Shown piece after piece: positions 45,697-55,984 of a stretch of 64,000 nt of DNA; the stretch's first letter is position 1, and the number at the start of each line of letters is the position of its first letter. The DNA comes from Colwellia sp. Arc7-D. Its GTDB lineage: Bacteria; Pseudomonadota; Gammaproteobacteria; Enterobacterales; Alteromonadaceae. Made by a program: the position numbers and the translations under genes. Below the pieces are notes generated by a model. That model was not told the origin of the DNA. It did no database searches and was given only the letters and a program-made list of their open reading frames with translations. The DNA is taken from contig NZ_CP028924.1 of assembly GCF_003061515.1 (NCBI RefSeq), positions 620,001 through 684,000 of the forward strand. Reading direction: 5' to 3'.

Positions 45697-45992
45697 GCTA
45701 ATTCTCCTAATGCTACTAGACCTAATTCGACGGTGCATCGTTACATCATGTAACGTCATCGCTTGGTTGCAACTGCCAATTTATGTAGACCTGTAATATT
45801 CCACATATATTGTGTTAGCTAGTATAAAATTCAAGGCTTAATTGATAAATAATCATGATAAAATTGAAAGTATTTTTTAATCTTATCTGCTGTCTAAACT
45901 TTAATTAAAGTGACAATAATTTTTGAGCAAGCTCTTTTAGCAAGTTTATAGCCCCTACGTCAATCATTATTCTTGCTATTTCTTAGTTATCG
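45697..45992. promoter_or_regulatory. gap upstream of dksA
   Basis: About 300 AT-rich bases between sfsA and dksA, both read leftwards. It should hold the dksA promoter; I cannot single out -35 and -10 elements with confidence. Confidence 0.4.
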
Positions 45993-46703
45993 CTAAAGTA
46001 TTACAGGGACTTTGTTGGTTAAAGCAACGTTAAATTTAAGTTGTTCTTTTTTAAATATAACTTTGTAAGCTATGATTTCAACGCCTTGTTGGCTTGCTTC
46101 ACGTAATAGCTTTGTGTATTTAAGGTCAATATGTTCAGCAGGTTTTACGTCATTGATACCTGAATGGAGCACAGCAAATAAAAGTACCGCTCTATGACCT
46201 TTTGCAGCAACGGCTATTAACTCACGTAAATGTTTTTGCCCGCGAAGTGTGATCGCATCAGGAAAATAACCTTGATTATCTTCAAGTAGCGTCACACTTT
46301 TTACTTCAATAAAAGTTTCAAAACCATTCTTATTGGTTAAGTGGAAATCTATTTTACTATTCTCTTCACCATATTTAACTTCACGATTTAATGTTTCAAA
46401 TCCTTGTAGCTCTGAAATAGTGCCATTTAAAATGGCTTTTTCTGCCAGTTGATTAGCGCGAAGTGTATTGACACAAATAAAGTCATTATTTTGAGTTTGT
46501 GTTAATTCCCAGCTAAAAGGATATTTGCGTTTTAAATTGTCAGAAGTACTATACCAAACAATATCATTAGGTATCGCACAGCCACTCATTGCTCCTGTGT
46601 TTGCTACATGAATGGTACAGTCACTATCATCTTCTAATGTTATATCGGCGAGAAAACGTTTGTAACGTTTAATCAACGTCGCCTTTTTGAGGTTAATTTC
46701 CAT
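45993..46703 (-). CDS. sfsA: SfsA family protein (sugar fermentation stimulation)
   Basis: A 236-residue protein with an N-terminal OB-like part ([31 protein letters not shown]) and a C-terminal nuclease-like fold ([20 protein letters not shown] with Asp and Glu-x-Lys, then [16 protein letters not shown]). It was named for increased maltose use in E. coli; the real activity is unclear, though DNA binding has been reported. It lies beside dksA, the same order as in E. coli. Confidence 0.93.
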   Translation of the reverse strand: MEINLKKATLIKRYKRFLADITLEDDSDCTIHVANTGAMSGCAIPNDIVWYSTSDNLKRKYPFSWELTQTQNNDFICVNTLRANQLAEKAILNGTISELQGFETLNREVKYGEENSKIDFHLTNKNGFETFIEVKSVTLLEDNQGYFPDAITLRGQKHLRELIAVAAKGHRAVLLFAVLHSGINDVKPAEHIDLKYTKLLREASQQGVEIIAYKVIFKKEQLKFNVALTNKVPVIL

Positions 46704-46808
46704 TTTATTGAATGGTTTATTTTGAATGGTAAAGAGTATTTCGTTTATTTTACGTTATTCAGTCTTGAACTGCTAATTCATTGGCAGATATAAACACTCG
46801 CTTATCAT

Positions 46809-47654
46809 TTACATAGGCTTCGATAGGTTCACGTTTTTCGACATATATAAATCGTCATACTTTACCCCACCGTTACCATAAGGGTGTGACTTTGGTCCAG
46901 TATTAGCATTCATTAGAAAATATATAAGCGGCAATTCTCTCGCCATTCTAAATGTAGCATTTGTATAAACTTTTGTCTGAGTAGGAAATTCGTCTGAGCC
47001 TTGTATGTATACATCATACGTTTGTCCATTATCACTTAATAAGGCGTTATTCACGACATACCATATTTGGTACCAAACTCCTGCTATTAAAGGCTTTGCA
47101 TCTTTCTGGGTTACAGGATTAACAATATTAGCGTAGCCTTTTTCGACTTTTACCATAAGCGCCCCAGTATTGATTAAGCCATTCGATTCAGTTTTATCGG
47201 TTACTCTGAGCGTGGGTTCAAAAGCGTTATAATCGTTAAGTTCAATGTCTTTCGGGTGCATGTTGCTTATGCCAAAAGCATGATTGTTAGGGAAAGACTC
47301 AACATTTATTCGAGTATAAAACGTGTAGCTTTCTCCAACGGCTACCTGTACAGGCAACTTTTTATAGGTGAGGGCTTTTCGGTTGCCTATAATATTTTCT
47401 GCAGCGGGTTTTTTAATTAGGTAAGTATTATCTTTTGAATGTAACTTTTCACTACGTTGTTCAGTGACCTGAGGGTTAGGGATGTTAGGCGCAGTGTCAT
47501 TTTTAGTATCAGCTTTGGTCCACCCGACAAGGTTATTTTTTTGTTCAAAATTATCGATTAAAATCCAGCTCTTGTTATGGGCTTGAACATGGTTTGCCAT
47601 CATCAGGAAAAATACTATGAGAAAATAATTAATTTTATAGTGACTCAAGCTCAT
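46809..47654 (-). CDS. exported protein of unknown function
   Basis: A 281-residue periplasmic or secreted protein with a signal peptide cut near NHVQA-HN. The mature chain begins WILIDNFEQKNNLVGWTKAD, a pattern seen in jelly-roll domains of polysaccharide-binding or polysaccharide-degrading proteins. Other stretches are YTFYTRINVESFPNNHAFG, VWYQIWYVVNNA and GGVKYDDLYMSKN near the end, again typical of concanavalin-like folds. No catalytic residues can be named. It is inserted between sfsA and pepB and interrupts the E. coli-like order, so it may be a lineage-specific gain. AAGG lies ten bases before the ATG. Confidence 0.65.
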   Translation of the reverse strand: MSLSHYKINYFLIVFFLMMANHVQAHNKSWILIDNFEQKNNLVGWTKADTKNDTAPNIPNPQVTEQRSEKLHSKDNTYLIKKPAAENIIGNRKALTYKKLPVQVAVGESYTFYTRINVESFPNNHAFGISNMHPKDIELNDYNAFEPTLRVTDKTESNGLINTGALMVKVEKGYANIVNPVTQKDAKPLIAGVWYQIWYVVNNALLSDNGQTYDVYIQGSDEFPTQTKVYTNATFRMARELPLIYFLMNANTGPKSHPYGNGGVKYDDLYMSKNVNLSKPM

Positions 47655-47833
47655 TTTTTTAAAACCTTGTATTATAAATGCTCAAATATATTAAACTACG
47701 TGAGCTTTAGTGATTGATCTAACATTTAGCCGATATCTAATAAGAAAGCCTTATTGGTCAACTAGGTGTTTAGGTTAATTATTTATTTATGTAGTGTAAA
47801 CTATCAGCTTAAAATTAATGTAAAGGCGATAAC

Positions 47834-49138
47834 ATGACAACAGCTAATTCTGCCCCAGTATCAATAACGTTGACCCCAACTAATCTTACTCAAGGTTGGC
47901 AGCAAGATAAAACTCTTCAAATTACCCAAGATAATATTGCTATTTATTTACCACAAGACGCTGATTTTCGCTTACGAAAAATTCAAATGGCCGCACGTAA
48001 AATAGAAAAACTAGGCATTGAGCATGCGACTTTACAAGGTAACGACTGGAACGAAGCAAGCCAATGGGCATTTGCACTTGGTTTTAGTTGTGTTAATAAA
48101 TTAGAAAATATCAGCTTTTGTGGCGACCCCGCTTTAATTGAACGCCTGAATAATAAATTAGCCGTTTATGCTTGGAGCCGTGATTTAACTAACCAAACTC
48201 CGGCAGAGCTATATCCATTAAAATTAGCCGAACTGGCCACAGACTATATTAAAAATATTGCACCAGCGCATGTTTCGTCACGCCTTATTCAAGGTGAAGC
48301 GTTGAAAGAACAGCAATGGATGGGTATTTACAATGTAGGTAAAGGTAGTGTTAATGAACCCTGCTTACTCGAGTTAGACTTTAATCCTACGGGTGACGAC
48401 AACGCTCAAGTAGCGGCATGCCTAGTCGGCAAGGGGATTACTTTTGATAGTGGTGGTTATAGTATAAAAAGTAACGCAGGCATGTTTGATATGAAGTGCG
48501 ATATGGGCGGAGCTGCCGTTGTTGCAGGTGCTTTAGCATTGGCAATGAAGCAAGGATTAAATCAACGCGTTAAATTGTACCTTTGTTGTGCAGAAAATAT
48601 GATCAGCCGTGATGCTTATAAACTTGGCGATATTATTACTTATAAAAACGGTGTTACTTGTGAAATAGCCAATACCGATGCTGAAGGTCGTCTTGTACTT
48701 GCCGATGGTTTGATGGCGGCAAGTGCAACGGGTGCGCCGATGATTATCGATGCGGCGACATTAACGGGTGCTGCTGTAGGTGCCACAGGTGGTGATTACA
48801 CTGCTTTGTTCGCACTTGACCAAAGTGCAGTAGCTAAAGCTCAAACTTCTGCAACCGCAACTGGCGAAGCTATTTGGCAATTACCTCTTGAGCCTTGGCA
48901 TCAAGATAAGTGTCCGTCAGTTTTTGCTGATACAGCAAATAGTCGTACAGTAAAAGGTGGCGGAGCTGGTGGAGCAAGTAATGCAGCAGGCTTTTTATCA
49001 CGTTTTGTTGATAATGACGGTGCTGGCTGGTTACACTTTGACTTAGCAGGCGCTTACAATGGAACTGAGTCTGGACTTTGGGCAGCAGGCGCAACAGGTC
49101 TTTGTATCGCTACCATTGCCGACTTAATTACTCAATAA
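47834..49138 (+). CDS. pepB: aminopeptidase B (M17 family)
   Basis: A 434-residue cytoplasmic leucyl-aminopeptidase-family enzyme. The two-metal site motifs are VGKGITFDSGGYSIK (Lys200, Asp205), CDMGGAAVV and NTDAEGRL (Asp282, Glu284). The end of the metal site is unusually close to PepB (VTCEIANTDAEGRLVLADGL) rather than PepA. It degrades cytosolic peptides, for example Cys-Gly from glutathione. In E. coli pepB sits in the isc region, so its place here is not the usual one. It is a single-gene unit. Confidence 0.93.
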   Translation: MTTANSAPVSITLTPTNLTQGWQQDKTLQITQDNIAIYLPQDADFRLRKIQMAARKIEKLGIEHATLQGNDWNEASQWAFALGFSCVNKLENISFCGDPALIERLNNKLAVYAWSRDLTNQTPAELYPLKLAELATDYIKNIAPAHVSSRLIQGEALKEQQWMGIYNVGKGSVNEPCLLELDFNPTGDDNAQVAACLVGKGITFDSGGYSIKSNAGMFDMKCDMGGAAVVAGALALAMKQGLNQRVKLYLCCAENMISRDAYKLGDIITYKNGVTCEIANTDAEGRLVLADGLMAASATGAPMIIDAATLTGAAVGATGGDYTALFALDQSAVAKAQTSATATGEAIWQLPLEPWHQDKCPSVFADTANSRTVKGGGAGGASNAAGFLSRFVDNDGAGWLHFDLAGAYNGTESGLWAAGATGLCIATIADLITQ

Positions 49139-49365
49139 TAATCAATTAAGATTTTATTAAGACAACGAATGGCGGAAGTTCAAAGCTTTCGCTATTCTTA
49201 TCGCTAAAGCGCTATTGAGCATTGGCAGAAATAACTTTCTAACCCTGTAATAATTTTTATTTTTTCGTCAGGCGAAATGAGGGAATATAGAAATAGGTAT
49301 TAGTTGTCTAAAATGTAAGGCCGAAAACTTCTGAAGAGTCGGCAAGTCTATATTTCAACCTCTTA

Positions 49366-49773
49366 TTAAGTCTTGTTGTACTGTAAATATTGTTCTAACC
49401 AAGATTGAGCACAGTTGATGTCACTAAAAACATAAAAAGTAATATTACATGCTTGGTAAATTCTGCGTAACTGCAATTGTTGAATATCCGCGGTACTGCT
49501 ATCAATTAGCACACTAGCATTAGCAATTAAGCCTTTTTCTACTCGGTATTTATTGACCTTGATAAGGGCTTCCTCAGCTTCAGGCGAAAAAACACTGTTA
49601 CCATAAAAAGTAATTAATAACCCCCAAGGTTGACCAGAAAACTGATCACAAGCACTGTACATATCGTCAATATATTTTTCAGTTACTTGGTCATTAAATG
49701 GACCGAAGGCTTCAACTTGTAAAATGTTCGATCGTGACGCTATCGAATACTTATCCTCGACTATTGTTTCCAT
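49366..49773 (-). CDS. STAS-like hypothetical protein
   Basis: A 135-residue soluble protein. The pattern of alternating strands and helices (ILQVEAFGPFNDQVTEKYID, WGLLITFYGNSVFSPEAEEAL, NASVLIDSSTADIQQLQ, ITFYVFSDINCAQSWLEQYL) resembles SpoIIAA/STAS-like folds. It has the same length and layout as the protein at 61166-61576, although direct identity is low. The function is unknown. The ATG at 49773 has GGAG seven bases upstream. Confidence 0.6.
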   Translation of the reverse strand: METIVEDKYSIASRSNILQVEAFGPFNDQVTEKYIDDMYSACDQFSGQPWGLLITFYGNSVFSPEAEEALIKVNKYRVEKGLIANASVLIDSSTADIQQLQLRRIYQACNITFYVFSDINCAQSWLEQYLQYNKT

Positions 49774-49891
49774 TATCAAACTCCATTTAAAAATAGGGTC
49801 ACAAGTGATAGCAGCATTTTATTCTTTTGCCAAGTAAGCATAAATTTTAAAATTTGCAAATTTAATTTGTATGTAAATTAACCAATTTAAT

Positions 49892-50461
49892 TTAAAGCCT
49901 CCACGTTTGAATTGGCATATATTGAACGCCATATTCTGAAGATAATGAGTGATATAAGCTAAAGCTCTTGATACTTAATGTCTGATTTACAGCTGTCTTT
50001 TCGATGATATTGTTAGTCTCAATTAATGATGACTTTGCTTTACGGTATAAGCTTAAGTGAGGTTGGTAGCGATAATTTTCTAATGTGATATTGCTGTTTA
50101 GACTTTACTCAACAATCACCTTATTTAAATACATCAACCAATGGGGACAACTTTCCGGCATAAGATGTAATACCTGCGCTTTTTTAAAGTACCCAACTTT
50201 GGATAAATGTAAAGAAAAGCTGATATCTTGTGTTGCTAACATCCTGAGTTGTTGTTGAATTAAATGGTGCTGTTGATTAATTAGTACTGTTAAATTGGCT
50301 TGTTTTTCTTGCTCTAGTAAGCCAAGAAAAGCCAATGTGACATGAAAGTTATTTTCATCAATTGCTTTAAATGGTAAGTCTAAATGTTGCTTTCGCCATT
50401 GCGCAACGTTGACTTTATCAGCGCTTGAAATATCTAAGGCAATAAACATACGTTTTTTCAT
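49892..50461 (-). pseudogene. thpR: RNA 2',3'-cyclic phosphodiesterase (thpR/ligT) with in-frame stop
   Basis: A 2H phosphoesterase gene interrupted by a TAA at 50105-50107. The first part (118 residues) has MFIALDISSADK and the first active-site motif His40-Val-Thr42-Leu (FHVTLAFLG). The same frame goes on after the stop for 70 codons (LENYRYQPHLSLYRKA and on), with the second motif H-L-S-L, and ends at a TAA at 49892. Read through, the protein would have 189 residues, the normal family length. A single change, for example CAA to TAA, explains the stop. Both HxTx motifs are needed for activity, so the truncated product should be inactive. The place next to hrpB is the E. coli one. Confidence 0.82.
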
Positions 50462-50613
50462 ATTTGTTCCGTTATTGTGTTTAGCATTAGAGAATTAGTG
50501 ACATAAAATAAGATAAATTATTTAATAAAGTGCTTGATACAAAACAACGATCATTCGTGGTTATGGTAACATTACTATCATGAAATTATAAACAGACTAA
50601 AACACTTCAGAAT

Positions 50614-53205
50614 ATGACGATATCGGCCAATCAACTGCCTATTCATGACATCAAAGACGATGTTATTGTCGCATTAAATCATCATAAAACCATCTTACTT
50701 ACTGCACCGCCAGGTGCTGGCAAGTCAACTTGCTTACCGCTATGGTTATTAGACTTACCTTGCTTATCGGGTCAGAAAATATATCTTTTGCAACCTCGGC
50801 GATTAGCGGCAAAAAACATTGCTTGTTACCTGTCTCAACAGTTAGGTGAAAGTGTTGGGAACACAGTTGGTTATCGACTTCGAAATGAAAGTAAAACTTC
50901 AAAAAATACCCGTTTAGAAGTTATTACAGAAGGTATTTTAACGCAAATAATTCAGCACGATGCTGAACTATCGGCTTGTGGCTTAGTAGTTTTTGACGAG
51001 TTTCATGAGCGTTCGCTAAACGCTGATCTAGCCTTCGCATTAACACGCGATATTCAACAAGGTCTGCGAGAAGACTTAAAAATTCTTTTAATGTCAGCAA
51101 CTTTAGCGACAGAAGCGATAAATCATCAGCTACCTGATGCGGCAGCGTTGGAAAGCAAAGGGCGAAGTTTTCCCGTTGATATTAACTACCAAGCCCCAAG
51201 TAATACTCGCCTTTGGCGTCAGCACGCACTGTCAGTTTTAAAATCTTTGGTGAACTCGCATCAAGGTTCGATATTAATGTTTCTTCCTGGTACTGGCGAT
51301 ATTCGCTATTTAGCCGAACAACTATCGCCTTTTATGCCTGCAAACATGACATTGTGTCCATTGTACGGTGAATTGTCGCTACAACAGCAGCAACAAGTTA
51401 TTGCACCAGCGCCAAGCGGTCATCATAAATTAGTACTAGCGACCAATATTGCAGAAACTAGCTTAACCATTGAAGGTGTCGATTTAGTTATTGATTCTGG
51501 TTTAGAAAATGTTGCGATTTATGATGTGCAAACACTGAGCAATAAACTACAGCAACGCAGTATTGCAAAATCTTCTGCCATTCAACGTGCTGGTCGTGCT
51601 GGGCGATTGCAAGCTGGGCACTGCATTCGTTTATACAGTAAAGATGATTTTGAACGCAGAAGTGAGCAAAGTGGTAGTGAAATTCAACAAGCGGATTTAC
51701 TACCCATGCTGATGGAAGTCGCTAGGTGGGGAGCAACGGCTTGTGAACAGTTGCCGATGATAGAAATGCCTAACGCAACAAAAGAGCAACTAGCGTGGCA
51801 AGAGTTAATCGATTTAGCATTGGTAACTCACAAGCATCAATTAACCGCTCAAGGTAAACAAGCGGCGGCTTTTCCTTGTCATCCACGATTTGCGAAAATG
51901 TTACTAGCGGCGCTGCAGCTTGAGCAAAGTCAGCAGGTTGAACATTTATTATCGCTAGCATGTTTATTGGCGAGCTTATTAGAAGAGCGCGATATTTTTA
52001 GCGCTGAACAGCGCCTAGATAACTGCGATATAACGCAACGTATTACCCAACTTTTACAGCAAGCTAAAAAGCCACAGCATCAACGAATAATTCAGCAAGC
52101 TCAGCGTTTATATCAGGTGACAGTTCGACAAAGCAGCGATGCAAATGACGCAAGTGACTTTGAACTAACAAATACAAACAAGCGCATTTGTAATACGGCA
52201 GCCCAATTGCCACTGCAATGTAGTGGGCTATTACTTATGCTCGCTTACCCAGAACGCCTAGCTAAACAAAGAGATCACCAAGGTAATTACCTAACGGCTT
52301 ATGGTAAAGGGTTAGTCATGAATAGTGGTGATGCTTTAGCTGATAAAGAGTACCTGGTAGCGGTTCAGTTTTTTCAACGTCAAAATACTTTAGCTATTGG
52401 ATTGGCAGCCGACATTAACTTATCGCAAGCCATTGCTTGGCAAGTAGTCGCAGTAGAAAGTAAAACACATCTGCATTTTGATCATAAACAAAATCGTATA
52501 CGTTGTGCTAATCAGCAAGTTATTGGCTCACTGGTGATCAGCGAAGAAAACACCCTACAAAAACTGTCGACTGAGTTGATCATTGAATGTTGGTGCCAAC
52601 AAATTCGCAAACGCGGGCTTAGTTGGCTTAAACTTGATGAACAAACACAACAGCTTTTATTACGCTGGCGCTGGCTTAATCAAACGCAAAAACATTTAGC
52701 CTTTGAAGATGTAAGTGAAATACATTTGTTGAGTACTTTGGAGCAATGGCTTGGGCCGTATTTAGTAGATATAACGAGTAAATCACAGCTTGATAAGCTT
52801 AATTTAGCAGAAGCATTACTCAGCCAATTAAGTTATCAACAACAGCAAGTATTTAACCAACTTGCCCCCAACTACTTTACCGGACCAACAGGGCGAAAAT
52901 GCAAAATTCGCTACAGCTTAGAGCAAGCACCTATTGTTTCTTTACCTATGCAGGAATTATATGGAGTCAGCTCGACGCCGTCGGTAGGTGATAGTAACCA
53001 TAATAGCCAAGTAGCTTTAATTATTGAATTATTGTCGCCAGCACAACGACCCATTCAAATAACCCAAGATCTAGTGGCATTTTGGCAGGGCAGTTATCGT
53101 GAGGTACAAAAGGATATGAGGTCAAAATATCCGAAGCATTTTTGGCCAGATGATCCCGCAAATGCGCAAGCCACACGTAAAACGAAACGCCATATTAAAA
53201 GCTAA
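50614..53205 (+). CDS. hrpB: ATP-dependent helicase HrpB
   Basis: An 863-residue DExH-box RNA helicase of the DEAH/RHA group. Walker A is APPGAGKST at 31-39, motif II is DEFH at 128-131, motif III is MSATL, and motif VI is IQRAGRAGR. The C-terminal HrpB domain ends with SKYPKHFWPDDPANA. Its cellular role is not well known. It is slightly longer than usual E. coli HrpB. It is read away from thpR. In E. coli it is followed by mrcB; here three to five other genes lie in between. Confidence 0.96.
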   Translation: MTISANQLPIHDIKDDVIVALNHHKTILLTAPPGAGKSTCLPLWLLDLPCLSGQKIYLLQPRRLAAKNIACYLSQQLGESVGNTVGYRLRNESKTSKNTRLEVITEGILTQIIQHDAELSACGLVVFDEFHERSLNADLAFALTRDIQQGLREDLKILLMSATLATEAINHQLPDAAALESKGRSFPVDINYQAPSNTRLWRQHALSVLKSLVNSHQGSILMFLPGTGDIRYLAEQLSPFMPANMTLCPLYGELSLQQQQQVIAPAPSGHHKLVLATNIAETSLTIEGVDLVIDSGLENVAIYDVQTLSNKLQQRSIAKSSAIQRAGRAGRLQAGHCIRLYSKDDFERRSEQSGSEIQQADLLPMLMEVARWGATACEQLPMIEMPNATKEQLAWQELIDLALVTHKHQLTAQGKQAAAFPCHPRFAKMLLAALQLEQSQQVEHLLSLACLLASLLEERDIFSAEQRLDNCDITQRITQLLQQAKKPQHQRIIQQAQRLYQVTVRQSSDANDASDFELTNTNKRICNTAAQLPLQCSGLLLMLAYPERLAKQRDHQGNYLTAYGKGLVMNSGDALADKEYLVAVQFFQRQNTLAIGLAADINLSQAIAWQVVAVESKTHLHFDHKQNRIRCANQQVIGSLVISEENTLQKLSTELIIECWCQQIRKRGLSWLKLDEQTQQLLLRWRWLNQTQKHLAFEDVSEIHLLSTLEQWLGPYLVDITSKSQLDKLNLAEALLSQLSYQQQQVFNQLAPNYFTGPTGRKCKIRYSLEQAPIVSLPMQELYGVSSTPSVGDSNHNSQVALIIELLSPAQRPIQITQDLVAFWQGSYREVQKDMRSKYPKHFWPDDPANAQATRKTKRHIKS

Positions 53206-53265
53206 GTGAGCAACATTTTGGCCAATGTTAACTCACTCAGTTGTATGCTCAGGTTTGCATATTTT

Positions 53266-54798
53266 TTATTTTATTTGTTGTTGAATAAAAGCTCGTGTGT
53301 CATTCAATAAATCTATTCGGGTAGGCTCATTTACGTACATCATATGGCCACCGTGATAGTATTTATATTGAATTTGTTCAGACTTTATTCCATGGCGATT
53401 CAAGGTGTATTCTGCATCAAAAAATGGTGTTACTAAATCATAATAGCCAGAAGCAACAAAGACCTTAAGTGAAGGGTTAATACGCAAAGCCTTTGATAAG
53501 TCGTGTGCTGTGTTGACGTAAGTGGGCTCCCAAGCTTTATTTTTTGGTGCTGTGCGCCAACTCCACTGACTAGATAGTTCATCATCAGCTGGTGATAAAT
53601 AAGTGCGACTCCAATCCACGCCTAAATCACTGCGCATATAACTCATTAGTGCCGAATTAAATGCTGACGAAATGGCGCGACTGGCATCATAACCGGGCGT
53701 TGCTTTTAAATCATCAACTTCATCAACTGTGTAGCGGGCATCTAACAACCCTATCGATAAACCTTCGTCGCGTAAAAGCTCTTTAGCAAAATGAAAACCT
53801 TGAATACGCAGTTCAGCTCTATCAATATACGAAGGAGTTAAGCCAGTAAAATAAGCTAATCGATCGTTAATATGATTTTTAGTCGCTTTACTCAGGGTAT
53901 TGCCTTTGAATAATGCTGGCATTAACTCATCAGTGGCAAATGTTCTTGCTTCGCTGAGAAAGTTTGACAAATTCTCAGGTGTTGGTTTTACTTTTCCATG
54001 ATAAACCGCAGCAGCTGCCATTGTTGGTAAATAAGTAATATGAGAAATTAAATTATCCCGAATATAAGGGCTCGAACCTTGATAATCTAATGCCTGCGAG
54101 ATAAAAATAATGCCGTTTAAGCTAATTGATAAATCATTCTCTAAAATTTTAGCCACCGCTGCCGCACGGGTTGTACCGTAGCTTTCACCTAATAAAAAAC
54201 GAGGAGAATTCCAGCGACCATTTTCGGTGATCCAAGTTCTAATGAATTCAGCCATTGAAACGGCATCTTCTTTCAATCCCCAAAATTCTTTACCTTCATG
54301 TTCCCCTAATGCACGAGAAAAACCGGTACCTACAGGGTCAATAAACACTAAATCTGAAACATCGAGTATAGACTCTGCGGTATCCAATATCGGATATGGA
54401 GCCGCGCCAGGAAATTGTGCATCGCTTGGTACTTTTACTCGCTTGGGTCCAAATGCGCCCATATGCAACCATGTAGAAGCCGAACCTGGTCCGCCATTCC
54501 ATATAAAGGTAACCGGTCGATTTTTATCTTTGTTATTATTTTTTTTGGTATAAGCAAAAGTAAAAATACTCGCTGTTTCTTTTCCGTGCTTATCTCTTAA
54601 ATAAGTTTCTCCGGCTGTTGCCGTATAATTAATGCTCTTACCATTAAAACGTCCTTTATGTTCACTAATAAATTGTTGCGCTTGTGCTATGGAGTTTAAC
54701 GCTTTATTTTCTTTGACAGTATCTGCGGCATAAACCGTGCTACTCAAGACAATAAAAAGGTTAATACAGATAAATCTAAGGTGAGGTTTAAGCGACAT
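53266..54798 (-). CDS. S10-family serine carboxypeptidase-like enzyme
   Basis: A 510-residue exported peptidase with a signal peptide cut near VYAAD. Family motifs are FIWNGGPGSASTWLHMGAFGP around 98-118, the nucleophile Ser206 (GESYGTTRA), Asp in FVASGYYDLVTPFFD and His in YHGGHMMYV. It removes residues from the C-terminus of peptides, probably in the periplasm or outside. It converges on hrpB. With pepB and the DPP IV-type enzyme it fits a protein-feeding life style. Confidence 0.92.
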   Translation of the reverse strand: MSLKPHLRFICINLFIVLSSTVYAADTVKENKALNSIAQAQQFISEHKGRFNGKSINYTATAGETYLRDKHGKETASIFTFAYTKKNNNKDKNRPVTFIWNGGPGSASTWLHMGAFGPKRVKVPSDAQFPGAAPYPILDTAESILDVSDLVFIDPVGTGFSRALGEHEGKEFWGLKEDAVSMAEFIRTWITENGRWNSPRFLLGESYGTTRAAAVAKILENDLSISLNGIIFISQALDYQGSSPYIRDNLISHITYLPTMAAAAVYHGKVKPTPENLSNFLSEARTFATDELMPALFKGNTLSKATKNHINDRLAYFTGLTPSYIDRAELRIQGFHFAKELLRDEGLSIGLLDARYTVDEVDDLKATPGYDASRAISSAFNSALMSYMRSDLGVDWSRTYLSPADDELSSQWSWRTAPKNKAWEPTYVNTAHDLSKALRINPSLKVFVASGYYDLVTPFFDAEYTLNRHGIKSEQIQYKYYHGGHMMYVNEPTRIDLLNDTRAFIQQQIK

Positions 54799-55028
54799 AT
54801 GAATTTTCCAAATATAATAATATCAATTATTTATAGGGGAGGTATATGTGATTGTCAATTTATAAAGCACAATTGTAATGGTTAAGTTTTGTAGAAAACA
54901 GACTGTTGTTAAGGCTGTTTTTAGCTGGTTTTTTAGGCCCGAATTGGCTCGATAATTTTACATCAGAAATCACTATAAAATTAGCTTTTACCATTTACTT
55001 GAGTCATGACAATTACATTATGACACTG

Positions 55029-55061
55029 AATATTAAGTCAATATTAAGTCAATATTAAGCC
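55029..55061. repeat. three tandem copies of an 11-base unit
   Basis: AATATTAAGTC, AATATTAAGTC and AATATTAAGCC follow each other directly upstream of the yddG stop region, between two leftward genes. The unit length matches about one helix turn. No function can be assigned. Confidence 0.6.
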
Positions 55062-55084
55062 AACATTTTTATATTTATTCTCTG

Positions 55085-55984
55085 CTAAATATGTTTTTTG
55101 TCTCTAGTAACTAAAAAGCAAATGAGAGAACCTAATGTGACCAGTGCGACACCTTGCCAAAATGATCCCGTTAGGTAAATAGATAAATACACCGAAGCAA
55201 AAAGCGTAGAAAATACCGGTGTAAAGTAAGATAAAGTGCCTAATAAAATCATATCTGCACCTATTAATGCTTGATTCCACAAGGCATAACCAGCTCCTAT
55301 AACGATACCAGAAAGTAACAAGGTTAACATTGAGGGCAAGGTAAATTGTAAGCTTGGTTCATTACTGAAAAAATATTGTACCCATAACGTTGCAGCGGTC
55401 GCGCTAAAGAAAAGTGTAATCGCATTTTTCCCGTTACTGATGCTTTGTGTCACTACACAGTATATCGCCCAAATTATTGCTGCCGAAAAAGCCATTAAAT
55501 ACGTCAGTGGGTTGTCTGAAATGTTATTCAGTAAAGTACTTATCGAGATACCTTGATCGCCAGAAATACACCAAGCAACACCTGTAAATGCTAATAAAAT
55601 ACTGGGATAAACTAAGATATTGATTTTTTTATCACTGATAACAACACTCAAAAGAACAGTGAGCGCAGGCCATAAGTAATTGATAATAGACATTTCCATC
55701 GCTTGAAGCCGACTATTAGACAGGCCTAAAGATAGGGCAAGACAGATTTCATAAGTAACAAATAACCCGCCACCAATAATTAAGTACTGTTTTGGATAAT
55801 CCTTTATTTTTGGTATGCCCATAACAAACATTAAAAATATAGCACTAACGGTGTACATCATAGCTGCGCCGCCAATAGGACTAAATAACTCGGATAAATC
55901 CCGAATTAAAGCCGTTACAGCGCTCCACAGTAGAATGGCGATAACACCATAAAAAGTGTACTTATTTTTAGTAAGATAAGACAT
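55085..55984 (-). CDS. yddG: YddG-like aromatic amino acid exporter (EamA family)
   Basis: A 299-residue inner-membrane protein of the drug/metabolite transporter superfamily with about ten membrane segments. It is YddG-like in the stretches LLWSAVTALIRDLSELFSPIGGA, given in part, ALSLGLSNSRLQAMEMSIINYLWPALT, given in part, and WCISGDQG. E. coli YddG exports aromatic amino acids and paraquat. The start is the ATG at 55984. It is a single-gene unit. Confidence 0.88.
   Translation of the reverse strand: MSYLTKNKYTFYGVIAILLWSAVTALIRDLSELFSPIGGAAMMYTVSAIFLMFVMGIPKIKDYPKQYLIIGGGLFVTYEICLALSLGLSNSRLQAMEMSIINYLWPALTVLLSVVISDKKINILVYPSILLAFTGVAWCISGDQGISISTLLNNISDNPLTYLMAFSAAIIWAIYCVVTQSISNGKNAITLFFSATAATLWVQYFFSNEPSLQFTLPSMLTLLLSGIVIGAGYALWNQALIGADMILLGTLSYFTPVFSTLFASVYLSIYLTGSFWQGVALVTLGSLICFLVTRDKKHI

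Noticed and set aside
50105..50107. Programmed readthrough of the TAA in thpR
   Set aside because: TAA is the least likely codon for recoding and no stimulatory structure is evident; a nonsense mutation fits better.
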